Shown piece after piece: positions 8,691 to 17,801 of a DNA stretch of 64,000 nucleotides; the stretch's first letter is position 1, and each line of letters begins with the position of its first letter. Position numbers and translations under genes: made by a program. The notes under the pieces are model-generated. The model was not told the origin of the DNA. It was given only the letters and a program-made list of their open reading frames with translations, and ran no database searches. The DNA lies in contig NZ_CAIWNQ010000011.1 in NCBI RefSeq assembly GCF_903914075.1, positions 55,873 to 119,872 of the forward strand, written 5' to 3'. The DNA is from Ruegeria sp. THAF57. GTDB taxonomy: Bacteria > Pseudomonadota > Alphaproteobacteria > Rhodobacterales > Rhodobacteraceae.

Positions 8691-10384
8691 GTATCACCAT
8701 GGCAAAAGATTCACAAACCCGCTTCGTTTCTACCAAGGCCTGGAATCGTATCGAACACTGGTCAAGGCGCAAACCCATTTTTGCGCTCATGGGAGAGTTC
8801 AGCGCCGGTAAATCGACCTTGATGAACTTTCTGCTGCGCTCGCACGCTTTGCCGACGCAGGTGACGGCGACGCAGTTGCCCCCGGTTTGGTTTAGCTGGG
8901 GTAAGCAGTCGGCCTATGTGCAACGTCATGACGGCACCCGTCAGGCTATCGGACTGGATCAGTTGGAAACGGTTGGCGTCAACGACGTCCAGTTCATCCG
9001 CATTTACCTTGAATCCGATATTCTGGAAGCTGTTGACCTGATCGACACGCCCGGAATTTCCGACCCGAAGATTTCGGACGACGTCTGGCGCCGCGCCGTC
9101 GGGCAAGCAAATGGGGTTCTTTGGTGCACCCATGCGACGCAAGCCTGGCGCGAAACCGAACGTGCGACTTGGGTGTCCCTGCCCGAGCGGCTGCAAAACA
9201 ACTCGTTGCTGTTGGTAACGCGGGCCGATGTACTGGCTTCGAAGGACCGCCAGAAAGTTCTGCGTCGGGTCAATCGTGAAGCAGGCCACCTGTTCAACCG
9301 CTCAATCCTATTTTCCGCACGCGACGCTATTACCGCACGCGACAAAAGCGGTGACGCTGATCTTTGGGCGCGCAGTGGCGGCGGGAAAATGGTCGATAGC
9401 TTCCTGGAGATCACCGAACAGATCATGGACAATCGCGCCGAATTGCTGGCGCGTTACCAGGTCGACAGCAGCCTCGCGATCACGGAACCCGTGCAACCGC
9501 TGCGGCCAAGAAAGGCAGCAGAAAATGCCGAGCAATCAAGGCCGTTGAAACTGGTCGATCCGGTCATCGCCGATAGCGAAGCTGGCAACGAAGTCGTCAC
9601 AAACTTCCCTGTGCGCCCGGCCCGTGTAGAAGCCAGAACAGAAGAGACCGCCCGAGCATCCAGAATTAACTCGGATGAAGCGGATCGCCTGCGGGCTGAA
9701 ATGGAAACCTCGTCCGAGGTGGCCCCCATCGCTGAAACGCAAGAGCAAGAGGATGACTTGCGCGCCTTTTTCAAGGAAACGCCAAGCCAGAATTTGAACC
9801 TGTCCGAAATCCCTTCCGAGTCTTTCGAAGAGGACAGCCCTGAGTTGGCTTCAGGGCCTGAAATGGATCACCCGGAAGAAAGTTCGATTGAACCCGACGG
9901 GTTCATGGTGTCGCTGGAAGATCGATTGGCGGATACCCCCGAGCAGGCAGAGGACACTGAGGGCGCAAGCAGCGAACTGAGTACAGATGACTCGGTGTCG
10001 TCCATTACGGCCCTCATGGCAGAGCAGACGACTGACGGGGAAGATGAATTCGAACCTGAGCCCGAAAGCAACGGTTTGATAGACATGCAGGTTGTTCCAC
10101 TGACCAGTGGTGGTGCCCCTGATGCACCCGCTCAGAACGAAAGGCTGGAAGATCTGCTAAGTGCCCCGGCGGGATCACCCCTAAGTGCGGCTGCCATGTG
10201 GCGCGAGGTTACAGAAGATGAAGACCTGCCAGACGATGCGGAAGGTCTGAAATCAATGTTCCGGTCCTTCCTTCAGGAGTTCGACCAGATTGCGGCAGAA
10301 CACAGCGCCCGCAAGTCCAAAGGTTCGGTGTCCTCCATCCCGAAGCCAAATGACAATAACGGCGCAGAGTGGCATGTGTTGTAG
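8687..10384 (+). CDS. Dynamin-like GTPase, type B, with long acidic tail (first copy)
   Basis: A 565-residue protein whose ATG overlaps the preceding stop (ATGA). The N-terminal GTPase domain has P-loop GEFSAGKST (36-44), G3 DTPG (120-123) and G4 TRAD (178-181). It also has the motif AWRETER near 153-159, shared with the type B paralogue at 13794. From about residue 270 to 480 the protein is acidic, Ser/Thr/Glu-rich and apparently disordered, followed by a short C-terminal helical segment (SMFRSFLQEFDQIAAE). The tail is absent from the second type B copy. Pairing of two different dynamin-like GTPases in one operon is a known arrangement for bacterial dynamins that act as hetero-oligomers. The Thr/Ser-rich tail is a plausible target for the kinase encoded downstream (inference). 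Confidence 0.82.
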   Translation: MSITMAKDSQTRFVSTKAWNRIEHWSRRKPIFALMGEFSAGKSTLMNFLLRSHALPTQVTATQLPPVWFSWGKQSAYVQRHDGTRQAIGLDQLETVGVNDVQFIRIYLESDILEAVDLIDTPGISDPKISDDVWRRAVGQANGVLWCTHATQAWRETERATWVSLPERLQNNSLLLVTRADVLASKDRQKVLRRVNREAGHLFNRSILFSARDAITARDKSGDADLWARSGGGKMVDSFLEITEQIMDNRAELLARYQVDSSLAITEPVQPLRPRKAAENAEQSRPLKLVDPVIADSEAGNEVVTNFPVRPARVEARTEETARASRINSDEADRLRAEMETSSEVAPIAETQEQEDDLRAFFKETPSQNLNLSEIPSESFEEDSPELASGPEMDHPEESSIEPDGFMVSLEDRLADTPEQAEDTEGASSELSTDDSVSSITALMAEQTTDGEDEFEPEPESNGLIDMQVVPLTSGGAPDAPAQNERLEDLLSAPAGSPLSAAAMWREVTEDEDLPDDAEGLKSMFRSFLQEFDQIAAEHSARKSKGSVSSIPKPNDNNGAEWHVL

Positions 10385-10414
10385 AAATAATAGGGCAGAA
10401 AAACAGGGCACAAG

Positions 10415-10816
10415 ATGTCTATCGAAGCAGCTTTAAATACCGCAATTCATACCATACCCGACTGTATTGCAGCCGGGTATGTCGATATGGAGACCGGGAT
10501 GTTGCTGGGAACAAGTTTCGCCAGCCCGGAAGACGCAACCGCACTGGACAGCTTGGCCATAGCGGTAGCCAACCTGTTTCAGGGCCGCGGTGTACGCGGC
10601 TTTGAAGAGCTGTTGCGCGCAAACGGAACCGAGGAAGCCGGGCAATCGGGATTTGGCGAGATCGCCGTGTTTTCAAAAGATCGTCTAAATATCTTCCTTC
10701 GGACACAAGCTTACCCGGATCACGTGGTCTGCTACACCTGCCGTAACAGCGCCAATGTTGGGTTGGCGCTGACCAAATCGCATCTCAGCCTCGGGCCGGT
10801 TGCGGCTGCAGTTTAA
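10415..10816 (+). CDS. Roadblock/LC7-like small protein
   Basis: A 133-residue soluble protein. The predicted order of elements (helix, two strands around AGYVDMETGMLLG, long helix TALDSLAIAVANLFQG, three strands including EIAVFSKDRLNIFLR and HVVCYTCR, and a final helix NVGLALTKSHLSL) matches the Roadblock/LC7 fold. Bacterial members such as MglB bind and regulate small GTPases, so its location between two GTPase pairs is consistent with a GTPase partner. Assignment rests on fold-like pattern rather than strong sequence signature, hence moderate confidence. It starts 31 bases after the first type B GTPase and ends 25 bases before the next gene. Confidence 0.65.
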   Translation: MSIEAALNTAIHTIPDCIAAGYVDMETGMLLGTSFASPEDATALDSLAIAVANLFQGRGVRGFEELLRANGTEEAGQSGFGEIAVFSKDRLNIFLRTQAYPDHVVCYTCRNSANVGLALTKSHLSLGPVAAAV

Positions 10817-10841
10817 GCGCGGATAAAGAGGTCTCGATACT

Positions 10842-11687
10842 ATGGATACAGCGATACTCGATCTGCTCGAAGATATTGGACGCACCTCGGTCGCGCGCCT
10901 GAATCCTGCCGTAACGCTTACGGCAGAGACAGCAACCGCCCGTCGTGAGCAAGTCCTGCGCACAATTCGTGGCACGGTTCTGCCCCGTCGTTTGGAATTC
11001 ACCGCAGCAAATGGCGATTGCCTTGCGATCGAAGTCAACAGCTCTCGGGTCACGGATGTGTTTCGTGTGCGCTCGGGCCTTGTTCCTGACTTTGAAACGG
11101 AAGCACGCGAAAATCTTGCGGAAAAGCTTGCCCAACTTGTATCCGATATCGCTGCTGCACCGGGGCCAATGGAGCTGATTTCTCTGCAACCCGATATCGC
11201 GTTGGAAGCTGATGATGTCGGGATCACCTTCAGCGAAATCTCGGACGCGTGCCATTCGATCGAGTTGCCTGCGGAACCTGTCGTCTCGATCGTGCCGGAT
11301 CAGGAAGAAGACGATGTAACCGACACCTCGGACGGGTTGGCCAGCCAATTCTATGCCGGTACCGAGCGTTTCGCGCAGGGACGTGTTCAGGTAGACATGT
11401 CTGATGGTGAAGCCATACAAGCGGACGGAGCCTGTGCCCCGAAACAGCCCATGTATGCCGGCAGCGACCTGCTTAAACAATTCGCCGCTGATCTGGCCGG
11501 CTGGGACAAGGATACGTCGGCGGAACTGGATCATCCCCAACTGATCGTCCTGAGACCCTCGGGCGGGAAGGGAACCGCACTGGCAGTCCTGCATGACGGC
11601 ACCCAGATCTCGGCTGCCGTGCATGAGGCACGTAAATTGGGCGCGGTTGTCAATCTTTGGAAAACTCTCACCGAGGCCGACGCATGA
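10842..11687 (+). CDS. Unknown protein in GTPase locus
   Basis: A 281-residue protein from an ATG with AGAGG about ten bases upstream. I do not recognise the family. There is no signal peptide or membrane segment. The N-terminal third looks globular (strands around RRLEFTAANGDCLAIEVNSS). A central acidic, variable region (residues about 145-190) separates it from a C-terminal portion with a compact alternating pattern (LIVLRPSGGKGTALAVLHDG followed by a helix) that could be another Roadblock-like or small alpha/beta module. The central acidic linker resembles those of the type B GTPase and the FHA protein of the same locus. Function unknown; probably a scaffold or regulator for the GTPases by context. 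Confidence 0.65.
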   Translation: MDTAILDLLEDIGRTSVARLNPAVTLTAETATARREQVLRTIRGTVLPRRLEFTAANGDCLAIEVNSSRVTDVFRVRSGLVPDFETEARENLAEKLAQLVSDIAAAPGPMELISLQPDIALEADDVGITFSEISDACHSIELPAEPVVSIVPDQEEDDVTDTSDGLASQFYAGTERFAQGRVQVDMSDGEAIQADGACAPKQPMYAGSDLLKQFAADLAGWDKDTSAELDHPQLIVLRPSGGKGTALAVLHDGTQISAAVHEARKLGAVVNLWKTLTEADA

Positions 11688-11754
11688 ACCGGCCCCTAAC
11701 ATTCAAATTTTCAACGAATTCAATCCTTGATTAGGATTAGCCAGGGTAAGTTTT

Positions 11755-13797
11755 ATGAGTGAAAATCAACGACGTGAGTTGATACGCATCGCCGAAGAGA
11801 TGAACGAGGTCAGCAATGAAGAGACCCAGCAGTTCATCTCGCGGATCGTCAGCGATCTTTCTAACCTGAAGCCGTCTATCGCGTTTGTCGGGCAAATCAA
11901 GGCTGGTAAATCCCGGCTGATCAATGGATTTACCGCGCAGGCTGGGTATTTGCCCTCGGACGTAAACCCATGGACGACTGTCATTACCGATATGCATTTC
12001 GGTCATCCGTCCGGGCGAACCGACGGAGCAGAGTTCCATTTCTTTGACAATCGCCAGTGGCAGGCCCTCATCGCTGAGGGCGAAGAGTTGCGCAACATGT
12101 TCCCCGATGACGAGGACAGCTATAAGCGCGAGATGATCGAAGAGCAGGTCGACGCGATGAAAACCCGCGCCAAGCTGCGTTTGGGCGAAAGCTACAAACA
12201 TCTGCTGGGCCAGCATCACGATCTGGAAAAACTCACATCCGAAGACTTGGCGCGCTATGTCTGCGCGGGCGACGATCCCTCAGAGGATGGCGTGTATGAT
12301 CCCGGTTCAGATCGTGGGCTGTACAGTGACATCACGCGCAAGGCCGAAGTATTTTTTGACATCGGTCATTTCCCATTTCCAGTGACGGTCACAGACACGC
12401 CGGGCGTTAACGATCCCCTTCTGATCCGCGAAGAAATTTCGCGCCAGTATCTTAAGGAATCCGATTTCTTTGTTGTGGTTCTGTCAGCGCATCAGGCACT
12501 GTCACGAGCGGACCTGAAACTGTTCCGCCTGATGCAGGCGCTTGAACTAGGACAGATCGTTGTCTTCATCAACCGCGTCGATGAACTTGGCGGGGGCGCA
12601 GATGACGCCACCAAAGTACGTTCCGATGTGATGGACGGGTTGGATAAAGCACTGGGCAACTCTGACATTGATGTTCTGATGGGCAGCGCGCAATGGGCGC
12701 ATTATGCACTGACCGGCGATGAAACGGGTATTAACCACGACGATGTCCTAGCGTGGCTTCGGGCCCACCCCGAACAGATGAAACAATATCTGGACGGCGT
12801 GGAAGAGATCAAACAGGGCCCCGGTCCAATCAGTCGCGAGGGCGTGCTGCGCTTTGCGGCGATGATCGCCTCTGGCCTTCCGGATTTGCGTCGGCACGTG
12901 ACCAGCGCCCTGAATGACGGACCCCGGAACGAACACCTTCGCATGGCCTGGCAGCACCTCAACGGTTTTGCCCAAGGTGAAGTTGAGCGGTCCAAAGCGC
13001 ATCTGCGTGCCATTGACGATGAAACAGCAGACAGCCCGAACTCAGCGTCTGAAAACGACAAGACTTTGGCAAACCTTCGGGAATTGGTCAGCGATAAAAC
13101 CGCCGGAATCGTCAATGATATGGACGAAGTGCTGGCAAATCTGCGTGGCGTCATGGACGACACGGTGGCCGAGGCTGTCTCGGGCGTCGTAAGAGGGCCC
13201 GGTGGGGCATCACCACTGCTGGCCAAGGGCGGTGAAACGGAACTGAACTTTGGACCGCTGCGCGATCGCATGCGCGAACTGGTGCAAGGGGCAACTCAGG
13301 TTGTGCGGCAAAGAATGCTTAGCGAATTGTACGCTGTCGACATGCAAAGCAATGCGGCCCTGCGCTCGCTTCCCGGCTGGCAGGACACGACGGACAATCG
13401 TATGAACACCAGCGCGGTCAGGTGGTTCCGTCCGGACACAACAGCCCTGACACGGGGCATCACGGTGGAATTGCGCGTCACTTGGTTATCGCGTCTGATT
13501 TCCAGAAAAAGTGTCGTTTCGCGGGCTGAACAGATGATCGTTCAGGAATTCGAGATGATTGGCGACGATCTGGTGGACACTGCGCGAGCAGACCTGCTGG
13601 AACGGTTGAATACTGTTCTGGATCACTATCTGGCGTTGTTGGCGGGCCACCTTGAACACCGCTCTGGTACTGGTGAGACAAACGCCAGAACCGAAGCACA
13701 GCACGCGTTTGACAGCGCCCAGCGTGTTGCAGATGAACTGGAAGCCGTCTTTGGCCCCGACTCCTCTAACAAGATACTACCCGAGGCTGCGGAATGA
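11755..13797 (+). CDS. Dynamin-like GTPase, type A (second copy)
   Basis: A 680-residue paralogue of the 6678-8690 product along its whole length. P-loop GQIKAGKSR (46-54), the shared segment LPSDVNPWTTVIT after it, G3 DTPG (214-217) and G4 NRVD (273-276) are visible. As in the first copy, an acidic helical insertion lies between G1 and G3, and the C-terminal half is helical. The counterpart of the Trp/Arg patch is TWLSRLISRKS near 576-586, still amphipathic but with fewer tryptophans. A 67-base gap with AGGG eight bases before the ATG separates it from the upstream gene. The next GTPase overlaps it by four bases. The divergence between copies suggests an old duplication with distinct roles rather than a recent tandem repeat. 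Confidence 0.84.
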   Translation: MSENQRRELIRIAEEMNEVSNEETQQFISRIVSDLSNLKPSIAFVGQIKAGKSRLINGFTAQAGYLPSDVNPWTTVITDMHFGHPSGRTDGAEFHFFDNRQWQALIAEGEELRNMFPDDEDSYKREMIEEQVDAMKTRAKLRLGESYKHLLGQHHDLEKLTSEDLARYVCAGDDPSEDGVYDPGSDRGLYSDITRKAEVFFDIGHFPFPVTVTDTPGVNDPLLIREEISRQYLKESDFFVVVLSAHQALSRADLKLFRLMQALELGQIVVFINRVDELGGGADDATKVRSDVMDGLDKALGNSDIDVLMGSAQWAHYALTGDETGINHDDVLAWLRAHPEQMKQYLDGVEEIKQGPGPISREGVLRFAAMIASGLPDLRRHVTSALNDGPRNEHLRMAWQHLNGFAQGEVERSKAHLRAIDDETADSPNSASENDKTLANLRELVSDKTAGIVNDMDEVLANLRGVMDDTVAEAVSGVVRGPGGASPLLAKGGETELNFGPLRDRMRELVQGATQVVRQRMLSELYAVDMQSNAALRSLPGWQDTTDNRMNTSAVRWFRPDTTALTRGITVELRVTWLSRLISRKSVVSRAEQMIVQEFEMIGDDLVDTARADLLERLNTVLDHYLALLAGHLEHRSGTGETNARTEAQHAFDSAQRVADELEAVFGPDSSNKILPEAAE

Positions 13798-15080
13798 TCG
13801 AATTTCCCCGAACCGAACAGGAAGTGCGCAAACTCGAGCACTTTCTGACCGTCACTGAAAAACTGCCGTCGGATCCGGTGCTGAACGACCTGCGCGAACG
13901 GGCACTGGCCCATGCCGAGCGGCTTTCAAACGCGGTGAATATCGGTTTTGCAGGGGAATTCGGGGCTGGTAAGTCCAGCCTCGCGAATATGTTGGCCGGG
14001 GCGGATATATTGCCGACCGGGCCGCAGCATCTGAAACTGCCGCTGGTGATCGTGGCCTATGCCGAAGCACCAGAAACCACCGTCGGGTGGTGGGGCAAAG
14101 AGCCCAAAGTTTACTCAGGCATCGCGTTGGAAAAGGCGGCGGCAGACAATCCTGATTTTATTTCCGTTGGTCTGAACACGCCCGCCCTGCAAGAGATTTC
14201 ACTGTTTGACCTTCCCGGCGCAGGCGCGTTGGACGAATCCTACAAGCCTACGCTTGATCTGTTAAAATTCGTCGACTGTGCAATCTGGTGCACCAACGGC
14301 ACCAGCGCGTGGCGGGAGACAGAGCGTCATCTTTGGTCACAGGTCCCGCAGGAACTTCGGGCTAACAGCCTCTTGGCAGTTACTCATGCCGATCTGCCGC
14401 CCGTCAAAGAGGCAATGGATCGGATACTGGCGCGCCTGAACAAGGAAAAGGGCGACATGTTCCGGTCCGTGGTTCCGATTGGAACCCCTGTTGCTGTTCG
14501 TGCCATGTCGCAGGAACCTGAACCTGATTTTGCCCTGTGGGAGACCTGCGGGGGCCAAAACTTGGCGGAGCATATTCTGGAAATCGCCTCGAACCGGCGC
14601 CTGTCGGACATCGAAGCCGCGCGCAGTGATCTTGAGCAGGACCTGATGCCCTATCTGGATACGCTCGAACCACCCAAGACAGAACAGAGCCTAACCGAAA
14701 TTTCGCCAATTCAAACGACGCTGGAAGCCGCAATGCCGGCGTTGGAAAACCCGATCCTCGAAGACTGGCTGGCCGCGATTGCAAGCATCTACGAAGATCT
14801 GAGGGAAAGCTCGGACATCGAACCATCTGCCTTCCTGCATAGTTGTCAGGAAATCGTCGAAGACTTTGCCGAGCGTCTGGAGCAAGGTGGGGAAATCAGT
14901 TCTGAGGCCGATTGGATTCCGGGTGAGTTTGAAAAGGCCACTGACCTGTTGCTGTTGCTCCAGTTTGAGTCCGGTGACGCCCCGCTCAGGGACGCGATCA
15001 GCATTCTGGCTCAGCTCAGCGACAACCTTGCATGGGCCGGTAGCCGCGCAGACTCTGTACAGTCCAAGACCGGCACCTGA
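13794..15080 (+). CDS. Dynamin-like GTPase, type B (second copy)
   Basis: A 428-residue GTPase whose ATG overlaps the preceding stop. P-loop GEFGAGKSS (54-62), G3 DLPG (139-142) and G4 THAD (197-200) are visible. The block WCTNGTSAWRETER (165-178) closely matches the type B protein at 8687 and is not a general feature of GTPases, so it marks this subfamily. Unlike the first copy, it lacks the long acidic tail; residues 270-420 form a helical acidic C-terminal domain of their own. It closes the GTPase operon: a stem-loop follows 29 bases after the stop, and the kinase gene starts 338 bases later. Confidence 0.82.
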   Translation: MIEFPRTEQEVRKLEHFLTVTEKLPSDPVLNDLRERALAHAERLSNAVNIGFAGEFGAGKSSLANMLAGADILPTGPQHLKLPLVIVAYAEAPETTVGWWGKEPKVYSGIALEKAAADNPDFISVGLNTPALQEISLFDLPGAGALDESYKPTLDLLKFVDCAIWCTNGTSAWRETERHLWSQVPQELRANSLLAVTHADLPPVKEAMDRILARLNKEKGDMFRSVVPIGTPVAVRAMSQEPEPDFALWETCGGQNLAEHILEIASNRRLSDIEAARSDLEQDLMPYLDTLEPPKTEQSLTEISPIQTTLEAAMPALENPILEDWLAAIASIYEDLRESSDIEPSAFLHSCQEIVEDFAERLEQGGEISSEADWIPGEFEKATDLLLLLQFESGDAPLRDAISILAQLSDNLAWAGSRADSVQSKTGT

Positions 15081-15418
15081 CCATTTCGCGCTATAATTGA
15101 GCAGCAAGGCGGCGATTCGAAGACCATAGAATCGGGCCGCTATTGTTTCGGAATCGGCCACCAATCATTGCAAAATCGCGATTCAGTCCGCAATTAATGC
15201 GCCCCATACATCAATATTTAGACCGTTTGTAGAACCTTACTACAATATATAGTTTTTCCGCAATTCCAGTTCTCAGTGAAGCCATGAGGCGGCCCCAATA
15301 AAGTCAAATTTGAAACGTCTAACAGTCTCAAGTGTCCTGCGGTTGTGTTTGGTTGTGAGTTGTTGGGCTGTTTGCCCCGTTAAATGAACCGCAAAATGAT
15401 TAGAACGGGCGGGAAGAA
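15081..15418. other. Intergenic region between GTPase operon and kinase gene
   Basis: These 338 bases hold no credible gene. The left part has a stem-loop (15109-15140). The middle (about 15200-15265) is AT-rich and is a reasonable place for the promoter of the rightward kinase gene, which implies that the kinase group can be transcribed separately from the GTPases. Confidence 0.5.
15109..15140 (+). terminator. Possible terminator of GTPase operon
   Basis: Ten base pairs (GCGGCGATTC with GAATC and GCCGC, interrupted by a two-base GG bulge) enclose a ten-base loop, followed by TATTGTTT. The stem lies 29 bases after the last GTPase stop codon. The U-tract is weak, so it may terminate only partially. 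Confidence 0.4.
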
Positions 15419-17593
15419 ATGAGCCACAACCAGGCTGTCGATGCGACGCACGACGAACCGAAAATTGAGGGACTTCAACCGGGCGCCAAGCTTTTGCGTG
15501 GGCAGTATGAGATCCTGCGCTTTCTCAGCAATGGCGGCTTTGGTATCACCTATCTAGCGCGCAACAGCCTTGAGCGGGAAGTCGTCATCAAGGAATGCTA
15601 TCCGGGGGCGTTGTGCCGCCGAAACGGCGATCTTGTAGAACCTGTCGAGCCTGGACTTGAAAGCGACCTACGCTCGATCATTGATCTGTTCATTCAGGAA
15701 GCCCGCAATCACGCGCGCCTTGTCCACCCCAACATCGTCGACGTTCATCAGGTGTTCGAGGACAACAATACCGCCTACATCGCCATGGACTTCATCCAGG
15801 GATCCGATCTTCTGGATTATGTCGAAAACCCAGACAACGACGCAGGCCCTGATTTTATCGTTCAGGTGACCGAGAAAATGCTGTCTGCTGTGTCCTTCAT
15901 TCACCAAAGCGGCATGTTGCACCGGGATATCTCGCCCGACAACATTCTGATCGACGAGAATGGCGAGCCCGAGTTGATCGACTTTGGCGCGGCACGAGAA
16001 CAGGCCGCCAACCAATCCGCCGCCCTTCTGACGCTGCGCGTAATCAAGGATGGCTATTCGCCACACGAATTCTACGTCCGCGGTGCCGAGCAAGGGCCCA
16101 GCAGTGATTTATATGTTCTGGCAGCGACGCTGTATCATGCGATCAGCGGTGAACGCCCGATTGACGGACAAACACGTCTGAACGCCTTCAACAACAGTCA
16201 GGATGACCCGTACGAGCCTTTGAGCGGTCGATTTGACGGGTATCCGGAAGGCTTTCTGGAAGCGATCGACAAGGCGATGGAAGTCCACGCAACGGATCGT
16301 ATGCAAAGCGCGCTGGATTGGCTGCGTATGTTCCGTGGTCCGGGCGTGATGTTTGACTCGTTCGATTACCGGCCCGTTTCGGTGATCGTCGCAATGGACC
16401 GCAAGGATGAGGCTGAAGAAAAAGCCCGCATCAAGGCCGAAAGCGAAAATGCTGAGGCCGTTGTAACGGCATTGTTGGCCGGAAACTCGGACATTGTTCT
16501 GGGCAATGAAGACAAAAAAGAAGATGAGCTGGCCCAGTTCACGCCAAAAGAAGAACCTCCGGTCGCAGTGGACACTGTCGTTAAAAGCGGATCGGGCGGC
16601 AGCGGCAAACTGATTGCAGGCGTCGCGGTCGTCGCTGCAGCGTTGGCCGCCGGTGGGTTTTTCCTGATGTCCGACACGGACAATGCGCCCGCACAAGATA
16701 CAGAAGTATCGCTGGCCCCCAGCACAGAAAATCCCGAGCCCGCAGTTGAAGTATTGTCAGAAGACACTCAGGACGCACCTGAGGTCCAGGACGCACCTGA
16801 GGTCGCGACAGAACAGACACCCAAGCAGGTAGAACCCGAGCCAGAACCTATTGAGCAGACCCTGGTTCAACCGGCTGCCATACAAGAGGCAGACGCCCCG
16901 GCAGCCGGAACCCCAACCGAAGCAACCCCCGCCCCGGTGGAAACCGATACACTTGCGGAAACCAGCACACCCGTGGAAACCGGCACACCTGCGGAAACTC
17001 AGGTCGCGTTTTCCCATTGGGACGTTGAAATTCCGTTTCAGACCTCCAAGCGCCGGGCTTCAACGGGCAACGTGATCGCAGTCACGGGCGTAGATGCAAC
17101 CCGCGACATGTCGATCATCGGCGAATGGGTTCAGCGCGGGGCGGCTATTTACACCTTGAACGGCAAGCCGGTTCAGGCTGACGCCACCTTTGCCGCGCAA
17201 GTTTTGAACGACCTGAACGTCGATCCCGACGGATATATCCGTACTACCGCACGTTATCGCGCGTTGGGTAAGACACGGGCCCAGAACGGGTTGCTGGCAT
17301 TGCCTGCAATTCGCATGGTCGGCCTTGAAAACGGGTACGGGTTCAAAATCCGCAATTCCGACGGCGCTTCGTGGACGACAGTCACCGAAACCGTTCCGGC
17401 CGATGCGGCAGGCGGTTTGCGGGAAGGCGACGTTTTGGTCTCTGAGGCGCAAACCGGAACTGCAATCGACGGACCGGAAAGCTTGGATACCGTCCTGAGC
17501 AGCCTTGTTTCTGAAGACAAATCTCAGGCCCGTTTGACGGTGCTACGAAATGGCGCCGAGGCAGAAGTTGTCATGCAATTGGTGCAGGAGTGA
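15419..17593 (+). CDS. Transmembrane Ser/Thr protein kinase with PDZ-like C-terminal domain
   Basis: A 724-residue Hanks-type kinase. Residues 29-310 are the kinase domain: Gly-rich loop LSNGGFG (36-42), catalytic Lys58 in VIKECYPG, catalytic loop HRDISPDN (168-175) and metal-binding DFG (188-190). A cytoplasmic linker precedes one membrane segment (about 396-416, AGVAVVAAALAAGG). After it comes a Pro/Glu/Thr-rich low-complexity spacer with short repeats (PVETxTPxETxT). A globular C-terminal region ends in a PDZ-like fold (motif ADAAGGLREGDVLV). The topology places the spacer and PDZ-like region in the periplasm, so an envelope signal could control phosphorylation inside. FHA and PP2C genes follow at once, giving writer, reader and eraser. 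GGGAAGAA precedes the ATG. Confidence 0.9.
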   Translation: MSHNQAVDATHDEPKIEGLQPGAKLLRGQYEILRFLSNGGFGITYLARNSLEREVVIKECYPGALCRRNGDLVEPVEPGLESDLRSIIDLFIQEARNHARLVHPNIVDVHQVFEDNNTAYIAMDFIQGSDLLDYVENPDNDAGPDFIVQVTEKMLSAVSFIHQSGMLHRDISPDNILIDENGEPELIDFGAAREQAANQSAALLTLRVIKDGYSPHEFYVRGAEQGPSSDLYVLAATLYHAISGERPIDGQTRLNAFNNSQDDPYEPLSGRFDGYPEGFLEAIDKAMEVHATDRMQSALDWLRMFRGPGVMFDSFDYRPVSVIVAMDRKDEAEEKARIKAESENAEAVVTALLAGNSDIVLGNEDKKEDELAQFTPKEEPPVAVDTVVKSGSGGSGKLIAGVAVVAAALAAGGFFLMSDTDNAPAQDTEVSLAPSTENPEPAVEVLSEDTQDAPEVQDAPEVATEQTPKQVEPEPEPIEQTLVQPAAIQEADAPAAGTPTEATPAPVETDTLAETSTPVETGTPAETQVAFSHWDVEIPFQTSKRRASTGNVIAVTGVDATRDMSIIGEWVQRGAAIYTLNGKPVQADATFAAQVLNDLNVDPDGYIRTTARYRALGKTRAQNGLLALPAIRMVGLENGYGFKIRNSDGASWTTVTETVPADAAGGLREGDVLVSEAQTGTAIDGPESLDTVLSSLVSEDKSQARLTVLRNGAEAEVVMQLVQE

Positions 17594-17801
17594 TCAGACC
17601 GGTTCGATTGTAGTCCGCCAGTGTGTGTTTGCTGAGGGTCGCGCAAAAGTCAGCGCTACCCCGACGGGGACCGGCCCGCCGCGGAAAGTATGAGTGACAA
17701 GAGTTTTCAATCATCAGTACCGCTGCGCGATCCTGCGCAGAGGTGAGTAGCAGCCCCACAGGTCAGAAAGCCTGTGCCCAGTAACAAAAGGTGTCGTCAC
17801 C

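Noticed and set aside
10785..11702. Long reverse ORF opposite the unknown protein of the GTPase locus
   Set aside because: It is antisense over a gene with good start context, and its composition is that of a shadow frame.
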